Shown here: piece after piece, positions 48,896-61,960 of the stretch
Layout: each line of letters begins with the position of its first letter
How positions within the stretch are numbered: position 1 is the stretch's first letter
DNA from: Anaeramoeba flamelloides
Taxonomy: Eukaryota; Metamonada; Anaeramoebidae
DNA length: 64,000 bases
NCBI GenBank assembly: GCA_027625915.1
Contig: JANTQA010000032.1
Coordinates: forward strand, 3,410,001-3,474,000
Reading direction: 5' to 3'
Notes under the pieces: model-generated
Seen by the model: only the letters and a program-made list of their open reading frames with translations
Database searches by the model: none
Told to the model about the DNA's origin: nothing
Program-made: the position numbers and the translations under genes

Positions 48896-49629
48896 ATTTT
48901 TATTTAATTTTGAATTACTCAATATGTTTTACTCTAAAATGAATTATTCAAGGTCAAAAGGGCAATTATTTTTTTATCTGATTACGAAATAACCCCCTAA
49001 TAATAAAAAAATCAAAAATTTATTTTTTTCGATCTGTTCACCGAATAAATTTCAAAAAATTCTCAATAAATTCTGTAAAAAAAAATTTGTTTTTTCAACT
49101 AAAAAAATTTTTCTTCAGCTAATGAATGAATTTTTTTTCAAATTGGTTAAAAATTTGAAAAAATGATTTTTCAAGTTATAAAAACCCCAAAACATTGTAC
49201 TCATCTAAAGAATCTCATAGATGGGATTTTTTAAAATGAAATAAAAAAATTTCAAAAAAAAAAAAATTTTTTTCAATTTAAAATTTTGATAATAAAGACT
49301 TATTTTGATTAAAAAAAGTGTTTTGAATCAATCAAAAAAGTTATAAATTTGAAATTTTTTCAAAAAATTTAGGCAAAAAAAATTTTTCAAAAAAAAAAAA
49401 AAAAAATAATATTTTATAATTAATTTTTGAATACTGATAAATAATTTTTTAAAAATAAATGTTTGTTATTAGAGTTGAGTATTAAATATTTTGATATACA
49501 ATATAGCTTTTAAAATAAAATTAAAAAAAATAAAAAAAATAAAAAATTATCTAAAAAAAATTTATGAGTGTTTTTTTTCGTTTTTAATGTTTTTTTTAAC
49601 AAACATCCTTTGAATTTTTTTTTAAAATA
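48417..49629. other. Homopolymer-rich spacer
   Basis: Long A and T runs (48711-48733, 48870-48894, 49389-49406) create spurious frames. At ~48618-48650 'gggatttatttt' and 'aaataaacccc' form a small hairpin and resemble a mariner-type end. No gene. Confidence 0.45.
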
Positions 49630-50658
49630 AACTCAATTCCAAAAAATGGGACACAAAAAAAAAATTACATTAATAAAAATATACTCCAAAATACATGATA
49701 CTTAAACATTAAAATAATAAAAGATCTGAAAATATTTAATTGATACTATTTATATATTTTATAGTAAATTTAAAATTCGATTCAAAAAATAAAAAAGAAA
49801 AAATAAAAAAAAGTGTTCCCCTATTTTTGGAACACAGTTACCAAAAAATCCATTTTTATTGAAAGAAAAATTAATAAAAACTATTAATAGATTCAGCTTT
49901 TTTTTTGATAGCTAAATCTATCCTTATATCTGGAGTTTACTAATTTTCTAAGGTTTCCCAACTCAAAGTATTCCATACATTAGTGAAAATTTTAATAAAT
50001 TCTTCTCCGTTTTTTGGATTACATTTTTTCAGTTTAGTATCCATAAATTCTCAATTGGGTTTGAATCTGGGGAATTAGGGGTCAAGGGTCCAGAACATTA
50101 CATCCACAGTTTAAGTAAGTTTGATTTTTTTTTGAAGTGTGTGGACAAGCTCCATCCTTTTGGAAAATCCATTTCAACTCACCATATTCTAAATTGGTGA
50201 GTTGAATTACATTTGATTTTTTGAAAATATCATTAATAATACATTCAGTATTCACATTTCCATTAATGGTAATAAGGCCTGTTTGTAGGCCATGTGCTCT
50301 AGCACCCCATATCATGATTTTTTTTCAAAAAAAATTTTTCTTGGTAAAAAAAGAATCTTTTTTCATTTTATAGAAACAAAAAATTTTTTTTTTGTGATCA
50401 GAATCAAAACTTTTAAATTTCATTTTAAAGTGATTTTGAGATTTTCGAAAAGTTTTGAAAAAAAAAAGAATCCAAAAAAAATCAAAAAAATTATTGAAAA
50501 TCAAAAATCAAAAAAAATGAAAAAAAATGATAAATAATTAACTTTAAAATTATTTCCATTGATTGTTAATATCTAATATTTCTATTTAAGAGTCAAATAT
50601 CACTTTTCTTAGAATTAAATTGATTTTGAAGGTGTGCCCCAATTTTTGGAATTGGGTT
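49630..50658 (-). mobile_element. Degenerate Tc1/mariner DNA transposon
   Basis: Inverted ends 'aactcaattccaaaaaatgg' and 'ccaatttttggaattgggtt' with TA duplications at 49628-49629 and 50659-50660. Length 1,029 bp, shorter than the usual ~1.3 kb. On the minus strand from 50315 the transposase core reads 'MIWGARAHGLQTGLITINGN', then 'WIFQKDGACPHTS' (second catalytic Asp), and after a frameshift near 50085 'PLTPNSPDSNPIENLW' (third acidic residue). The region that would carry the N-terminal DNA-binding part and the first catalytic Asp (50320-50640) is A-rich and unreadable. It is dead, but may represent the source family of the C and D MITEs. Confidence 0.85.
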
Positions 50659-50804
50659 TATAAATTATTATATTACTTTGATAGTCTATTGTTTTTTTAT
50701 TTCTTAGAGAACTTTTGAAAAAAAAAAATGAAAAAAATTTCAAAATTTTTTTCATTCTAGTGTTATCCTTTTTTTATTTCTACACTTAAGGATGATTGCT
50801 CCGA

Positions 50805-51262
50805 AAGAATTCGAAATAAAAACCATACGACTTATCATTTTATATTGTTTAAGGCTCTTGTGATCCTTTCTCCAAAGATTTAAATATATGATTTTTTACT
50901 AAAAAAGGGAGTTTTTTGGGGTTATTTTTTTTTCGTTCTTCGTTTAACCCACTAACAAAGCCCTTAAAAATACACCTAAGCATACACTTGTTGGAATTAG
51001 TTTTTCCTTATGAACAGTTATTAGATCAAAAGTATCCATACCTTGCTCGAATTTAATGATTCCCAATAAGTCAATATTCCTCTTCATTTTTACTGTGTGG
51101 CAAATGTATATTTTCAACAAAACATGAAAATAAAAAGCAAAAAAAAAACTCACATTTTACGAAAAAATCATTTATTTTAATCTTTGAAGAAAGGATCACA
51201 AGAGCCTTAAACAAGATAAAATGATAGAATATGTGATGTATGTTTCGAATTCTTTTCGAACT
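50805..51262. mobile_element. 0.46-kb foldback element
   Basis: Arms of ~80 bp: 'aaggctcttgtgatcctttc' at ~50850 faces 'gaaaggatcacaagagcctt' at ~51190, and 'gaattcgaaataaa' faces 'tttcgaattcttttcg'. The two overlapping minus-strand frames inside do not resemble proteins of known families. Confidence 0.65.
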
Positions 51263-51657
51263 TTCTTCCATTAGTCCCAAATAATTAATTTCTAATTTGT
51301 TCTCCCGGTTTATTGATTTAGAATGTTTTTATTGGTCTAGATATTTGGTCTGATAAACTATAAAAATTTAGAACAATCTTGAAAAATAAAAAAAAAAGAT
51401 TATTTGTTGTAAATTTAACGTTTTTAGATTTTAATATCGAAGAATAGAAAATCTGGATCAATTACTTTTATCAGAGAACCTTCTCTTCTTGAATGACGAT
51501 TTTAATAAAACCTAACACCTTTTGTTCTGTATGACTTCGCTTTGTAATTTGGTTCTTAAGGTATATTTGAAAGAATAGAAACAAATGAATTCTAGAAGGA
51601 GTTTGTTCTATTAAATTGAGAAATTTTATTTTCCTAATTTATTTTTGGATTTTGTTC

Positions 51658-52794
51658 AAATCGAATTTTCCTTAAAAAGTTCAAATTGTTGTTCCACCCA
51701 AAGGTCACTGATGCTTTTTGGGTCCTGTGATGTATTTGAAAAATCTGCCTCTACTTGGACAATCGTCATTTTTCCTTTCCATTTTTCACATTTAGGATTT
51801 TTTTTGATTACCATATTTTTTTAAATGGTTAAAATTGACAGAGTGAGAATATTTAATCACCACCCAATTAGAACAGGGAAGTATTCTCTGAAAATAAATA
51901 TCTTTCGTTTGATGTGAGAATAATTTTTTGCATTTTTAGTTATTTACCAAATTGTTGAGACAAATGGACTTTTACAGTTGTTCTTGTAATTTGCATGTTT
52001 TATAATTGGTAGTTGGCACTAACACTTTTTCACATCCATTATCACCCTTCAAGAATTTACGCATTTTTTAAAAAACAAGGAAATATTTTTGTCTCAAAAT
52101 GAAGGTTGTTACTGCAAAACAAACAATCGTTAAAATTTTCAAGATCTGCATCTGTGAAATTAAAAGCAAAGTTGTGTTGATTATTTTGTTCTTGTTGTTT
52201 CAATGATGAGTTAAACTTTTTATTTTTTGGAAACAGTTGAATAGGTAAATAACGACAAAGGGTTAGTGGTGTTAAAGTTTTTTCAAAGTCATATTTCAGT
52301 TGCTTGTTTTGATGTTTTAGGAAAAAAATAAATTTCAGTCAAAAGTAAAAAACTGTTATCATTTACCTTTTTTTTTTTCAATTTTCCAAATATCTTATTT
52401 CTTAATTGATGAGATGAGAAAGAATAGAGAAAGTTGAGTCTTGCTTAGTTTACTGTTATGGGTGTTCTGAAAATTGTTTTGATGTGTATTTAATAAAGAT
52501 GCTGATCATCAAATTCCAATATTATTTTTTTAAAAACAAAAAAAAAAAATAGATTTTTTACCTGACCAAATATTTTGTTACTTTCTCAGTCAGTTATTGA
52601 ATTACCAACCAACAAAATGAACTAAATTGAGAATGATCAAAAAATAAAAGGACAAATGAAGAACTCATTTTTCCAAAATTGTTGTCTCATTTTTTATTGT
52701 CAAACGTTATGTGTTAATTAAAAAAACTTTTTCAGTGATTTTTTTATAACAAAGTATTGTTTGATCTCATCAATAGTCATCTATGATCTTGATC
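51658..52794 (-). CDS. Probable gene or decaying gene, unidentified
   Basis: Minus-strand pieces with good protein character. ~52320-52065 gives 'TPLTLCRYLPIQLFPKNKKF' and 'DADLENFNDCLFCSNNLHF', then 'ETKIFPCFLKN'. ~52070-51950 has alternatives with Cys pairs. ~51815-51658 gives 'NPKCEKWKGKMTIVQVEADF' and 'ISDLWVEQQFELFKENSI', then TGA. An ATG at 52794 ('MTIDEIKQYF', then GT) is a plausible start, and 'TTGGTCAG/GTAAAA' near 52565 is a good donor. The frame changes between pieces, once at an A run near 51805, so either small introns were missed or the gene is broken. The Cys spacing hints at a zinc-binding region; no family is named. It is divergent from the receptor gene at 53057, with about 260 bp between starts. 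Confidence 0.4.
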
Positions 52795-53056
52795 AGATTC
52801 AAAATTCTATGTTTTTTAATATTTTTTTATTTACTCACTAAACCTTCGCAAGCACATTTTGTTCACCCAAAGCCAAATTACAAATTATCGAAACAACAGA
52901 AGACGGAACTTACACAAAATAAGAAGCTCTTTTTTACGTAAACTACTTTTTAAAAAAAACAAATTTTTTTTTTTAACTTCCAAGTTTACACAACCAAACA
53001 ACAATAAAAAAAATTGAACTTGAGATCAAAATTACCCTCTCCCTTTTCTTCAAAAA

Positions 53057-56000
53057 ATGGTTTTTAGGGTACTAGTATTAATTGGATCTGTTTTCCTTTC
53101 TTTGTGAAACAAATTTTTTTGAATAAAATAGTTTGAAAAAAAAGAAAGTTAACTTTAACACAAAAATTTTACACCTTTTTTTTTTTTGTTTTTTTTTTCA
53201 TCTTAATTTTTTACAACAATCAATTTTTAATGAACCTATGTGGGCTTTCTGTAAATATAAAAACCACTTAGTTTTGAAGAAGCATTCTCGAAAACGGATC
53301 AAAAAAAAAAAGAATCGAAACGCAACAACAAAAATAACAATAATGGCAATGACATTACAATTGAACAAAGGAGCGGCAATTATGAAAAAGAGACTGAGAA
53401 AGTCAACGAAAACCAAAATCAAAACCAAAACAATAACTTTCACAATAAAAAACAGAATTTTGTCTCGCACAACCATCAAAAAAAATGTGGTTATGGTGCG
53501 TACAGGGGTTCCAAAAAGAAATGCCACAATTGCAGTGCAGGGACCTTTTGTGATAAAGCAGATGCGACTTCGTCTGAAAGTTGTCTGTCTTGCCCATTTG
53601 GCACATATTCTCACAGCGGCTCGAGGGCATGCCGAGATTGTCCAAAAGGCACCTTTGGTAATGTCGAACATTTATCGAAATGCTTTGATTGTATGCCTGG
53701 GAGCTGGAGCAACACTGTTGGCAATAAGGATTCCAGTTGCAACGAATGCCCCGCGGGGACATACTCTACAGCATACGGAGCAACGACAGTAGACACGTGT
53801 ATCGAATGCGAGCCGGGTACTTATAACGTCAATACAGGGGCCAACTCGGAGGTATTTTGTATCAAGTGCCCCGTGGGGACTTATAACCCACACTCTGGCT
53901 CGAATAGCACACAATCTTGTAGCCAATGCCCGAGTGGCTCTGTTTCCGACATTGAAGGATCGTCTAGTTGCAAATTCTGTGAAAAGGGAAAGATACCGTC
54001 AAAAAGGAATGATCGCTGTGAAAGCTGCCCTGCAGGTACCTATTCAAACCAAAGCGGTTTGCTGTCGTGTGTAAAATGCCCAACAAACACCATAAACATT
54101 GGCACTAACAATAACAAGTGCACTAAATGCGTAGTGAATGGGATATGCTTGGGTGGTGACGAATGTAAATCTGGTCATGATCCTAATCAACTTTGTCAAG
54201 TTTGTAAAGAGGGAAAATTTCGTATTGCCGATATTTGTGTTGACTGTAATAGGCTAATTATTCATATATTGATTTCTTTAATAATTCCAACCCTTTTAGC
54301 TCTATTTTACTTTTTAATTATTCCCAAATACTTTTCCTATTCTCAAAAAGAAACAATAAATAAAAACGAGAATTATGATATAAAAAAAAAGAAATCAAAA
54401 GATAACACCAATGAAAAAATAAGAATTAGTGATCTCATAAATGAAAACAGTGTTATTAAATATGAGGGTTTTCGTGAGGATGATAACCAAAATAAAATCG
54501 AAAAAATAAAAATGGGAACGAAAAATAAAAAGATGACCCAATGTGAAAAAACAACAGAAAACGAAAAAGAAAGCGAAAATGGAAACGGAAATGGAAATGA
54601 AAATAAATTTGAAAAAATTACAATAAATGAAAATGAAAATGAAAATGAAAATGAAAATGAAAATAAAAATGAAAATGAAAATTCTCCAATCGAAAAAGAA
54701 TTTAACAAAAACAATTTCCAAGAGGATCACAATAAGAAACTAATCAGAGAAAGGCCATCATTCTTTCAAATATTTTTTTTTGAAATTCAATTAATATCAA
54801 TGCTGCTAGTATTCCCACTTGGAGGAAATAGAAACCTTCAGTTCGTTGGAAGACTTTTAACTTCATTATTACTCTTAGATTTTCGTGTAATATTTCCACA
54901 AGAATGCGCACCTTGGTTTTGCTTTATAACATTTTGGCTTTTAATTTCAATTATATTCCCAATTATAATATTTATAATATCAGTGTTCCCATTAATTCAA
55001 ACAATTATTTCTAAAAAAATGAACAACAGATATCAAAATTATTTTATATTCTCTTATTTTTCAAAAATTAATTTGAAATACTTAAAAATTAAAATAATTA
55101 GATTGATTATAAGATATTTCCAATTTATGTTTATCCCCTTTTCGTTAATTAATTCCGCTGTAGCGAACTTTGTTTATAATTCAAAAAACAAAGATTACCA
55201 TTTACAATCAAACCCAAAAATTAAAATCAGTTCAAAACAATGGGAAAAATATAACCCATTTTTTATATTATTTGCGTTGATTTATTTATTTTTTACCTTT
55301 ATTGGCTATTTAATAATTATTTATAAAACTTATAAATCTAACTTTTCAAATTGGTGGGTTATTAGATTTGGAATTTTATTTGATAAGTTTTCACCAAAAT
55401 ATATTTGGTTTGGTATAGTCGAATATCTATTTGCCTTTTCAATTGCAATGATTTTTTCTGGGTTTCCATCAATTAAACCTAAGATAATCCTTACGCTTAT
55501 CATCATTTCCTTAATTATTTATATAATTTTAATTTTAATTTTTAGACCTTACAAAAAAATTAATCGCAGAATAAATGGATATGAAAATGAAAATGAAAAT
55601 GAAAATGAAAACAAGAGTGGAAAGAAGAATAAAGATCATAATATTAATAAAAATCAAAATAAAAATGATCAATCTTCAATATTAAAAATTGTTTTAAGTT
55701 TTAAAATTATTTGTATTGCTTTATTAATTTATTTATCCGAATTAAAAGTTATGAATTATTTCATTGCTCTATTATATTTCATCGCTACAATATTATTTTT
55801 TCAAGGCATTCAGCCACTTTTAAAAAAAAATAAAAATAAAAAGAAGAACGATGTAGTTGTGAACAACAACAATAATGATGAATTATACGTATTGGACAAG
55901 TTGGGTTCTTTTGGACAAAATCACATTCCCCTTGATTCTGAGATTTTTTCAACTTTAAAAAATGAAAAAATAAACAGTAGTGGAGACGAGAATAATATTA

Positions 56001-56449
56001 ATAATACTGTTCTAAATTTTAATTTAAATATTAACGATGTTAATAATAAATTGAATATTGAAAAAATTGAAGAAATAAAAAAACAATTATCTTCTCAAGA
56101 ACCACAACGATTGTATTATTTTCTTAAAAAAAAAAATCATGTACAGAAAAGACAAATATGGAAATTAAGAGATCAATTTCATCGCTATGTCCAAGAAATG
56201 AGAGATCTTAAAGAAGAAATTAAGAACAATTCCCGAATTACGTCTTCTTTCAATCCAAAAAATATAATTAACCAAGCAAATCGTCAAAAATGGGACTTTT
56301 TGTCAGACAATTCTGATTTATCAAATGTAGATGATGACGATGATGATGACGATGATGACGAAGATGACGATGACAACATCATTGATAACAATGCTATTTT
56401 TTCAAATAAAAGTGATCCAGATGAAAAAAGCTCTTTAACTTCAGATTAA
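53057..56449 (+). CDS. Multi-pass receptor with signal peptide and GCC2/GCC3 cysteine repeats (1074 aa)
   Basis: Exon 1 (53057-53103) encodes a signal peptide ('MVFRVLVLIGSVFL'). The intron (53104-53271) is GT..AG and joins in phase to exon 2 (53272-56449). Residues ~20-87 are a Lys/Asn/Gln-rich spacer. Residues 88-343 hold about eight cysteine repeats of the type 'CxxCPxGTY', the GCC2/GCC3 or ephrin-receptor-like module, expected outside the cell. TM1 is at ~344-366 ('LIIHILISLIIPTLLALFYF'). A charged loop with Glu-Asn repeats follows, then ~512-865 with about nine hydrophobic segments. These include 'WWVIRFGILFDKFSPKYIWF', a motif common to cysteine-repeat multi-span proteins of protists and resembling TRP-like C-terminal domains. 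The tail has a coiled coil and an Asp run. The role is probably sensing or channel activity at the cell surface; the ligand is unknown. The cysteine-repeat region is richer in G+C than the rest. Confidence 0.85.
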
Positions 56450-56814
56450 AATTGTTTTAATTTATAAAAACATGGCTAATTGAAGTATATATAATTATGT
56501 ATGTGTGTGTCAAATTAATAAAAAAAAAAAAATAATTTATTTATTCAAGATATTTTGATAAATTATCATTTTTTTTAAATTTTATACTTTTTAAATCTTA
56601 TAAGAAAGATTTAAAAAAGGAATTATTCAAAATTTAAAAAAAAATATAAATCAAATAGAATAGGAATAACGAATTTAAATCAATTAATTAATAATAATAA
56701 AAACACCAACAAGCGAAAAAAAGAAGAAGAATGACAACAAGAAAAATACAATCAGAGAAGAAAGAAAATAATGAAGTGGCGAAAGATAAACCAAATTCCT
56801 TTATTTTGGAAACA
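56450..56814. other. 3' flank of the receptor gene
   Basis: AT-rich, with no feature. Confidence 0.5.
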
Positions 56815-57334
56815 ATTAAAATAAGTTTAAGAATATCGATAATTCACTTTTTTGAAATTTGGAAATAATTTTAACAACTAAGAACTATTTTATCATTTTT
56901 TGTCTTTTCTGTTTTGCTTTCATTTCTTTTTTTCAAGTTACGTAATCAGTTTCGTTAGATCAGAAAATTTTTTTCAATGGTTGATAGAATGTTAGTCTTG
57001 AGTTTAGTAAAAAAAAAAAAAAAAATAAGATTAGTTCGATGTTATTTTAGTAATTTGGCCATTAATAATTTTTGGTGAAATTTCAAAAAATTTACTAATA
57101 GAATTTTTTTGTCTCGCTTGTTTCAAAATTTTGGACATATAGATTTTTATTTTTTTATTTATTTATTTTTTCTTGTTTAATTTGGGATAAAAAGTGCTTG
57201 ATATATAAAAGTATAAATACTACATAACTTAAACGCGGTTTATTAAAATATTTTGAAAAACATAAAACAGTTGAGATATAGTTTTTGCCCATTTTTGATT
57301 TTGAATGTATAAAACTTTTTGGAAAGGGGCTTTT
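56815..57334 (-). mobile_element. Mariner-like MITE family D, copy 3 (diverged)
   Basis: Shares with copy 2 'tttttttcaatggttgatag', 'ggtgaaatttcaa' and the order of blocks, ending in a degraded 'ttggaaaggggctttta'. Left end is unclear. Confidence 0.55.
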
Positions 57335-59170
57335 ATAGAATATTACAAGACTTTTGTATAAAGTAAAAAAAAAAAAAAAATATCGAAATAAAATAAATTT
57401 GAAAAAGAAATTTATCCACTTCTAAAATACAAACATAAGGATTTAAGCAACTTAATTTTTTTTCATTTTTCCACCTTTAAGAAACAATATTTTCATCAAA
57501 TTTTTTTTTTTTTGAAAGGCAACTGAACAATAATACTTTGTGATCTTTCCATTTTTTACACAATTGGCTTATTGTTTGGAAATTCATTAAATTCATTAAT
57601 TGTATTTTTTCATTTTTAACGATTTAAAGTTGAATTTCCATATGATCAAAAACAATCAATGAAGTTGAAGAATTTTTGAAAAATACAAATTCTTCCAAAA
57701 AAAAAAAATATTTTTTTGAGTAAAGTCTATAAGAACATTTTAAGTTAATTTTTTTTTAAAACGAGTTTTAAAGTTTTTGGACAATGGTTTATGAATTCAA
57801 TTATCATGATTTTCTTTTTGGTAAGATAAAAGAAAAAGATAAAAAATGAAAATGGAAAAAATGAAAAATAATTTCTATAAGAAAAAATATAATATATAAT
57901 ACTTTAAGTTGTTGGAAATTGGAAAATTTATTATCGATTAAAATATTGTCATATCAAAGGTGAATATATTGACATCACCCTTAATGTAAAAACTTACAAA
58001 ATATAATTTGAAACAAAATTGTCTATTAAAGTATTTCAATAAGTATTAAAGTTTCACCAGAAAGATTCAACTTATTTTTTTTTTCTATCAAAAAATCGAT
58101 TTTTAATGGTGATCATTTATTTGTAAAGGAATTCATAAAAATTTTATTGTGTAATGAATTGAGTAAAAAATGATTTTAGTTTACTTTGATTAAAACTTAT
58201 TGGAATTGTTTGAGATTTTTTTACAATTTAGTAATGAAGAAAAAAAATACATTTAGATTTTTTTAAAAAAAATCAAGAAGTACTCTCCACAAATAACTTA
58301 ATAATTAATAGCTTTAGGAACTTTTTATATTAACTTTTTTTCTTGCTGATTATTTTATATTATTTTAATATTTTTATCCATTATTAGAGACTAACCATTT
58401 AATTAAATATATCCTCTTTTGTAAGAATACTTAAAAAACACATTTTTTAAAAAGGGAGTAATAAAAATAATTATTTTTAACTGAATAATAATTATCCCAA
58501 AATAAAAAAATAATAATATCAAGAAAAAAAGTTTTTTCACCAAAAGACCCATATAAATATACCCATTAACAACCCCAAATATACTAATTATCTTTTGAAT
58601 ATAAAAATTTTAATTTGAAATGCTATGTAAAGATTCTAAGATATAGAATTACTAAAAAATTAACTTAGAAACTTTTAAAATTTAAAATTTTGGATAGTTA
58701 CCTATAACAAAAAAATAACTTGAAAATAATTTTTAACATTTGAAAAATTCGTTTTTGTTGTTTTTGATTTCATTATTAACCATTTGGAAATTATTTGAGA
58801 AAAATATTTTTTATTTTGCTTTTAAGTGTTTATTTAAATATCAAAAAATTCCCAGCTTTAATATATAAAACTCCATTATTATGCACCTGATTTTTCTAGG
58901 GCACTTTACACTGCAGTATTGCCTAAAATACATGACCAAAAAAATTTTTTTATAAATAATTTATTCATTACAAAAGATATTTTTGATATCACATAGAAAA
59001 TTTGTTTTATCTATTGATTACCATTCAATAACAATATATATCTTTGATTTTAAATAATTTAAAAAAAAAATATAGATTAAAATAAAATACAAATTATATT
59101 TTTTTTCATTAAAAAGTTTTGCAGTTTTTTTCAACAAGATTTTTTTTAATTTAAATTATTTGTCCTACCG
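57335..59170. other. AT-rich spacer
   Basis: 1.8 kb with no supported gene or named repeat. Confidence 0.5.
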
Positions 59171-59873
59171 CACTACAAGGAAAATTTAAATACCTAAAAT
59201 TAATGTTAGCAAAAACTATACATTGGATTTCAGTTATACTTCTTTTATAAATTATTTTTTCAAAGTTATCATAATTTTATGTAATAAAAAAAGGATAGCT
59301 ATTAAACTCATGAAAATCTGAATACCCCCCTTTTCAAAAATACCGACTTTTGAAAAAAACACCTATTTTCAGGGTATTTTTTTATTGAAAAAAGTTGAAA
59401 TGAATTAATTTTTGATTGAACATTAAGATTGAAAAAAGAATACATGTTAAAGCAATTTGCAGAAAACAATCGGGAACGTATATAAAAACTCAAACATGGG
59501 AAAAAATAAAATGATAAAAAATATTCCAAAAACAGAGAAAAAAATCAGATTTTCAATTCAATTTAGCAATATCTTTTGATTGAAATATTTTGTGCTATTT
59601 TCAAATTGAAAAAATATGTTTCCTTTTAGACTATTAAAAAAATACTTGAAAATTATCTCTCTACTAAGTCAATTAAAAAATTCAAAAATTTTACAATTAA
59701 AAATGAAAAAAATATTACTGAAAAATTTCATTTTTTTTTTCAATTCCTATTAATATCTATTAAAGTTGTAAATCTCATCAAAAATTGTTATGTATAATAA
59801 TGTTTATTATATGAGTGTATTTCAAAAATACAAAATTTAGAGATTTTTTTTTGAAAAAATTTTCCTTGTAGTG
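59171..59873. mobile_element. Non-autonomous element with CACTA-type ends, copy 2
   Basis: Same orientation as 21825-22526 and almost identical over 703 bp; only scattered substitutions and 1-2 bp indels are visible. Both ends are intact ('cactacaaggaaaat' and 'attttccttgtagtg'). The immediate flanks differ from those of copy 1, which defines the element limits well. No target-site duplication seen. Confidence 0.8.
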
Positions 59874-60790
59874 TGTTAGAGTCAGATTAATAATTGATTT
59901 TTTTTTCAAGTTAACCAATTTTAAAAGTTTTTACTTTTTAAAATCTATACTGATTACAAAAATTATTATTATATAAGAGACAATAAATCAAAAATTATTT
60001 TTAAAGATTTGGTTTGATTTAGATTGACAAATCCAAATTTTATAACTTTTTTTTTCAAATTTTACAAACCAAAAAATTCAAAATAAATCAATTATATTTT
60101 TTTCAGATTACATCAAAATTATTTTAATATATTCGAATAATATTCAAAAGGTAATTAATTTTTTTTTTAAAGTTGATTTTTGATTAATTAACCAGTTAAA
60201 AATATTTTTGTTGTTTAATTCAAATATATTAAATGAAATAAACTAAAATAAAATATAATAGGGAGTTTTCAATTATTCTGTATTGTATGAATTGATGTTT
60301 TAGTAAATTAATTATATTATACTTCTATTTTTAATTACAAACAAATAAATAGTATTTTTCTCTTAATTCAATATTAATTGAAATTTTATCTCAAAAAAAA
60401 ATTTAAATTTCTCTTGATTATATTTATTTATTTATTTTTTTCTATTATAAAATTAACAAAAAAATTTAATTTGTATTCTTAAAAACTCATCTATTAAAAA
60501 TTTTGAATTACTATAATTAAAATAAAAATTTTAATTGACAAAAATTAAAATAAAATTAAAATATTAATTAAAAAAATAAAAAAAATTAATAATAATTATT
60601 TTTTTGTTCAAGATCAAAAAAAAAAAATAAAATAACATAACTAATTTATGTTTGAATTATTGAAGCTTTTTATTGTTTAGAATTAAAAACGAAATTTTAA
60701 AAAAATAATGAAATAAATTTATTAACAGATCAATATGATTTTAAATCTTTTACTCGAAACTTGATGAAATTTATATCAACCCTAGGTAAT

Positions 60791-60827
<37 letters not shown>
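59874..60827. other. AT-rich spacer with (TA)n
   Basis: No gene. A (TA)n run at about 60797-60822 adjoins the left end of the following MITE, in keeping with TA insertion preference. The minus-strand frame at 60730-60966 reads through this run. Confidence 0.5.
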
Positions 60828-61264
60828 AACCCATTCCAAAAATTTCGACACACCCAAAATCCAAAATCGGCAAAAAAAAGATCAATTTATTATATTTTTC
60901 CAAAAGTTTTATAACACTACATTTAAGTGATACCTTATTGATATTTTGATAACTAATCATGTTCATCCAAATAGAAAAAAACTATAAAAACGAAAAAAAA
61001 AAAAAAAAATTGGTATGCTCAATATAAGGAAACTAGCTGAACTAAAAATATATTTAGAAATTTGTTGAAATTTCACCAACAATATTTGACCAATAAAGTT
61101 GCAAGATAACATGGACTAATTGAATGCTATTTTTCTATTTCAACAAACTCAACATTAACCTCCTATCAGCCCATAATAATAAATTCCAGATCTAAAGAAA
61201 CATATTATTTAACTTGGAAAAAAGGAAATGAAAACATAACAAAAATAGAAAACTAAATTAGGAT

Positions 61265-61390
61265 TAAAATACTTCCAATGACTGTGTCTTTTAGATACTC
61301 TTTGAATTGGAAGTCTCAAATTTAGTCACTTCAAAATTCTCTCTTTAACAGATTAGACAAGTCATTGTCTAACCCTTAACAATAAATCGA
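61265..61390. repeat. Dispersed repeat T, copy 2
   Basis: Matches 7035-7195 through 'tctcaaatttagtcacttca' and neighbouring blocks. It is slightly shorter than the first copy and lies inside the D element. Confidence 0.6.
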
Positions 61391-61421
61391 AAACATAACA
61401 AAAAAGACAAAAAATGAAATA

Positions 61422-61960
61422 AACTAAAATTCAAAATTTTCCACACAATTAAAAAGGGCCAAAAAATAACAATAAGACAATTTTATTCAAATTGGCAATA
61501 ATTTTCATTATTGAGAAAATACGAAAATCATTTTTTCAGCTTTTAGTTTTTTGTTTTCATTTACATTTTATGAATTACGTAACTTGTTTCATTTGATCAA
61601 AATTTTTTTTCAATTGCTCAAATTATTTTAAAGTTGGGCTGTTCAAAATAGAATAACTCAAATAAAATTAGTGAAGGGTATCTAACCATTTGATCGATCA
61701 ATATTCCTAATAGAATTTAAACAAATTTAGCAATATATTTTTTTGTTTTGCTCATCTCCAAAATTATTAACACTCACCGATAATTTATTAGAATTGATAG
61801 TTATTTATTTTTTGATTTGTGAGTATTGTAATTTATAAATAATTGCTAACAGTTCAATTAGTGAATGGTTCTAATTTGGTATTTCTTCTTGAATTGATTA
61901 AATAACATTTTTTTTTTCAAAAATTGAATTTTGGTGTGTTAAAAATTTTGAATAGGGGTT
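61422..61960 (+). mobile_element. Mariner-like MITE family C, copy 2 (nested)
   Basis: 539 bp with TA at both sides, colinear with 46814-47347. Inserted within the D element, so it transposed after that copy was in place. Confidence 0.75.

Noticed and set aside
48656-48907. 83-codon Lys-rich frame
   Set aside because: Produced by long A and T homopolymers beside a hairpin; no domain or splice support.
53133-53792. 219-codon frame overlapping the start of the receptor
   Set aside because: It is a shadow: the cysteine repeats continue upstream in the receptor frame and a phased intron joins them to a signal peptide.
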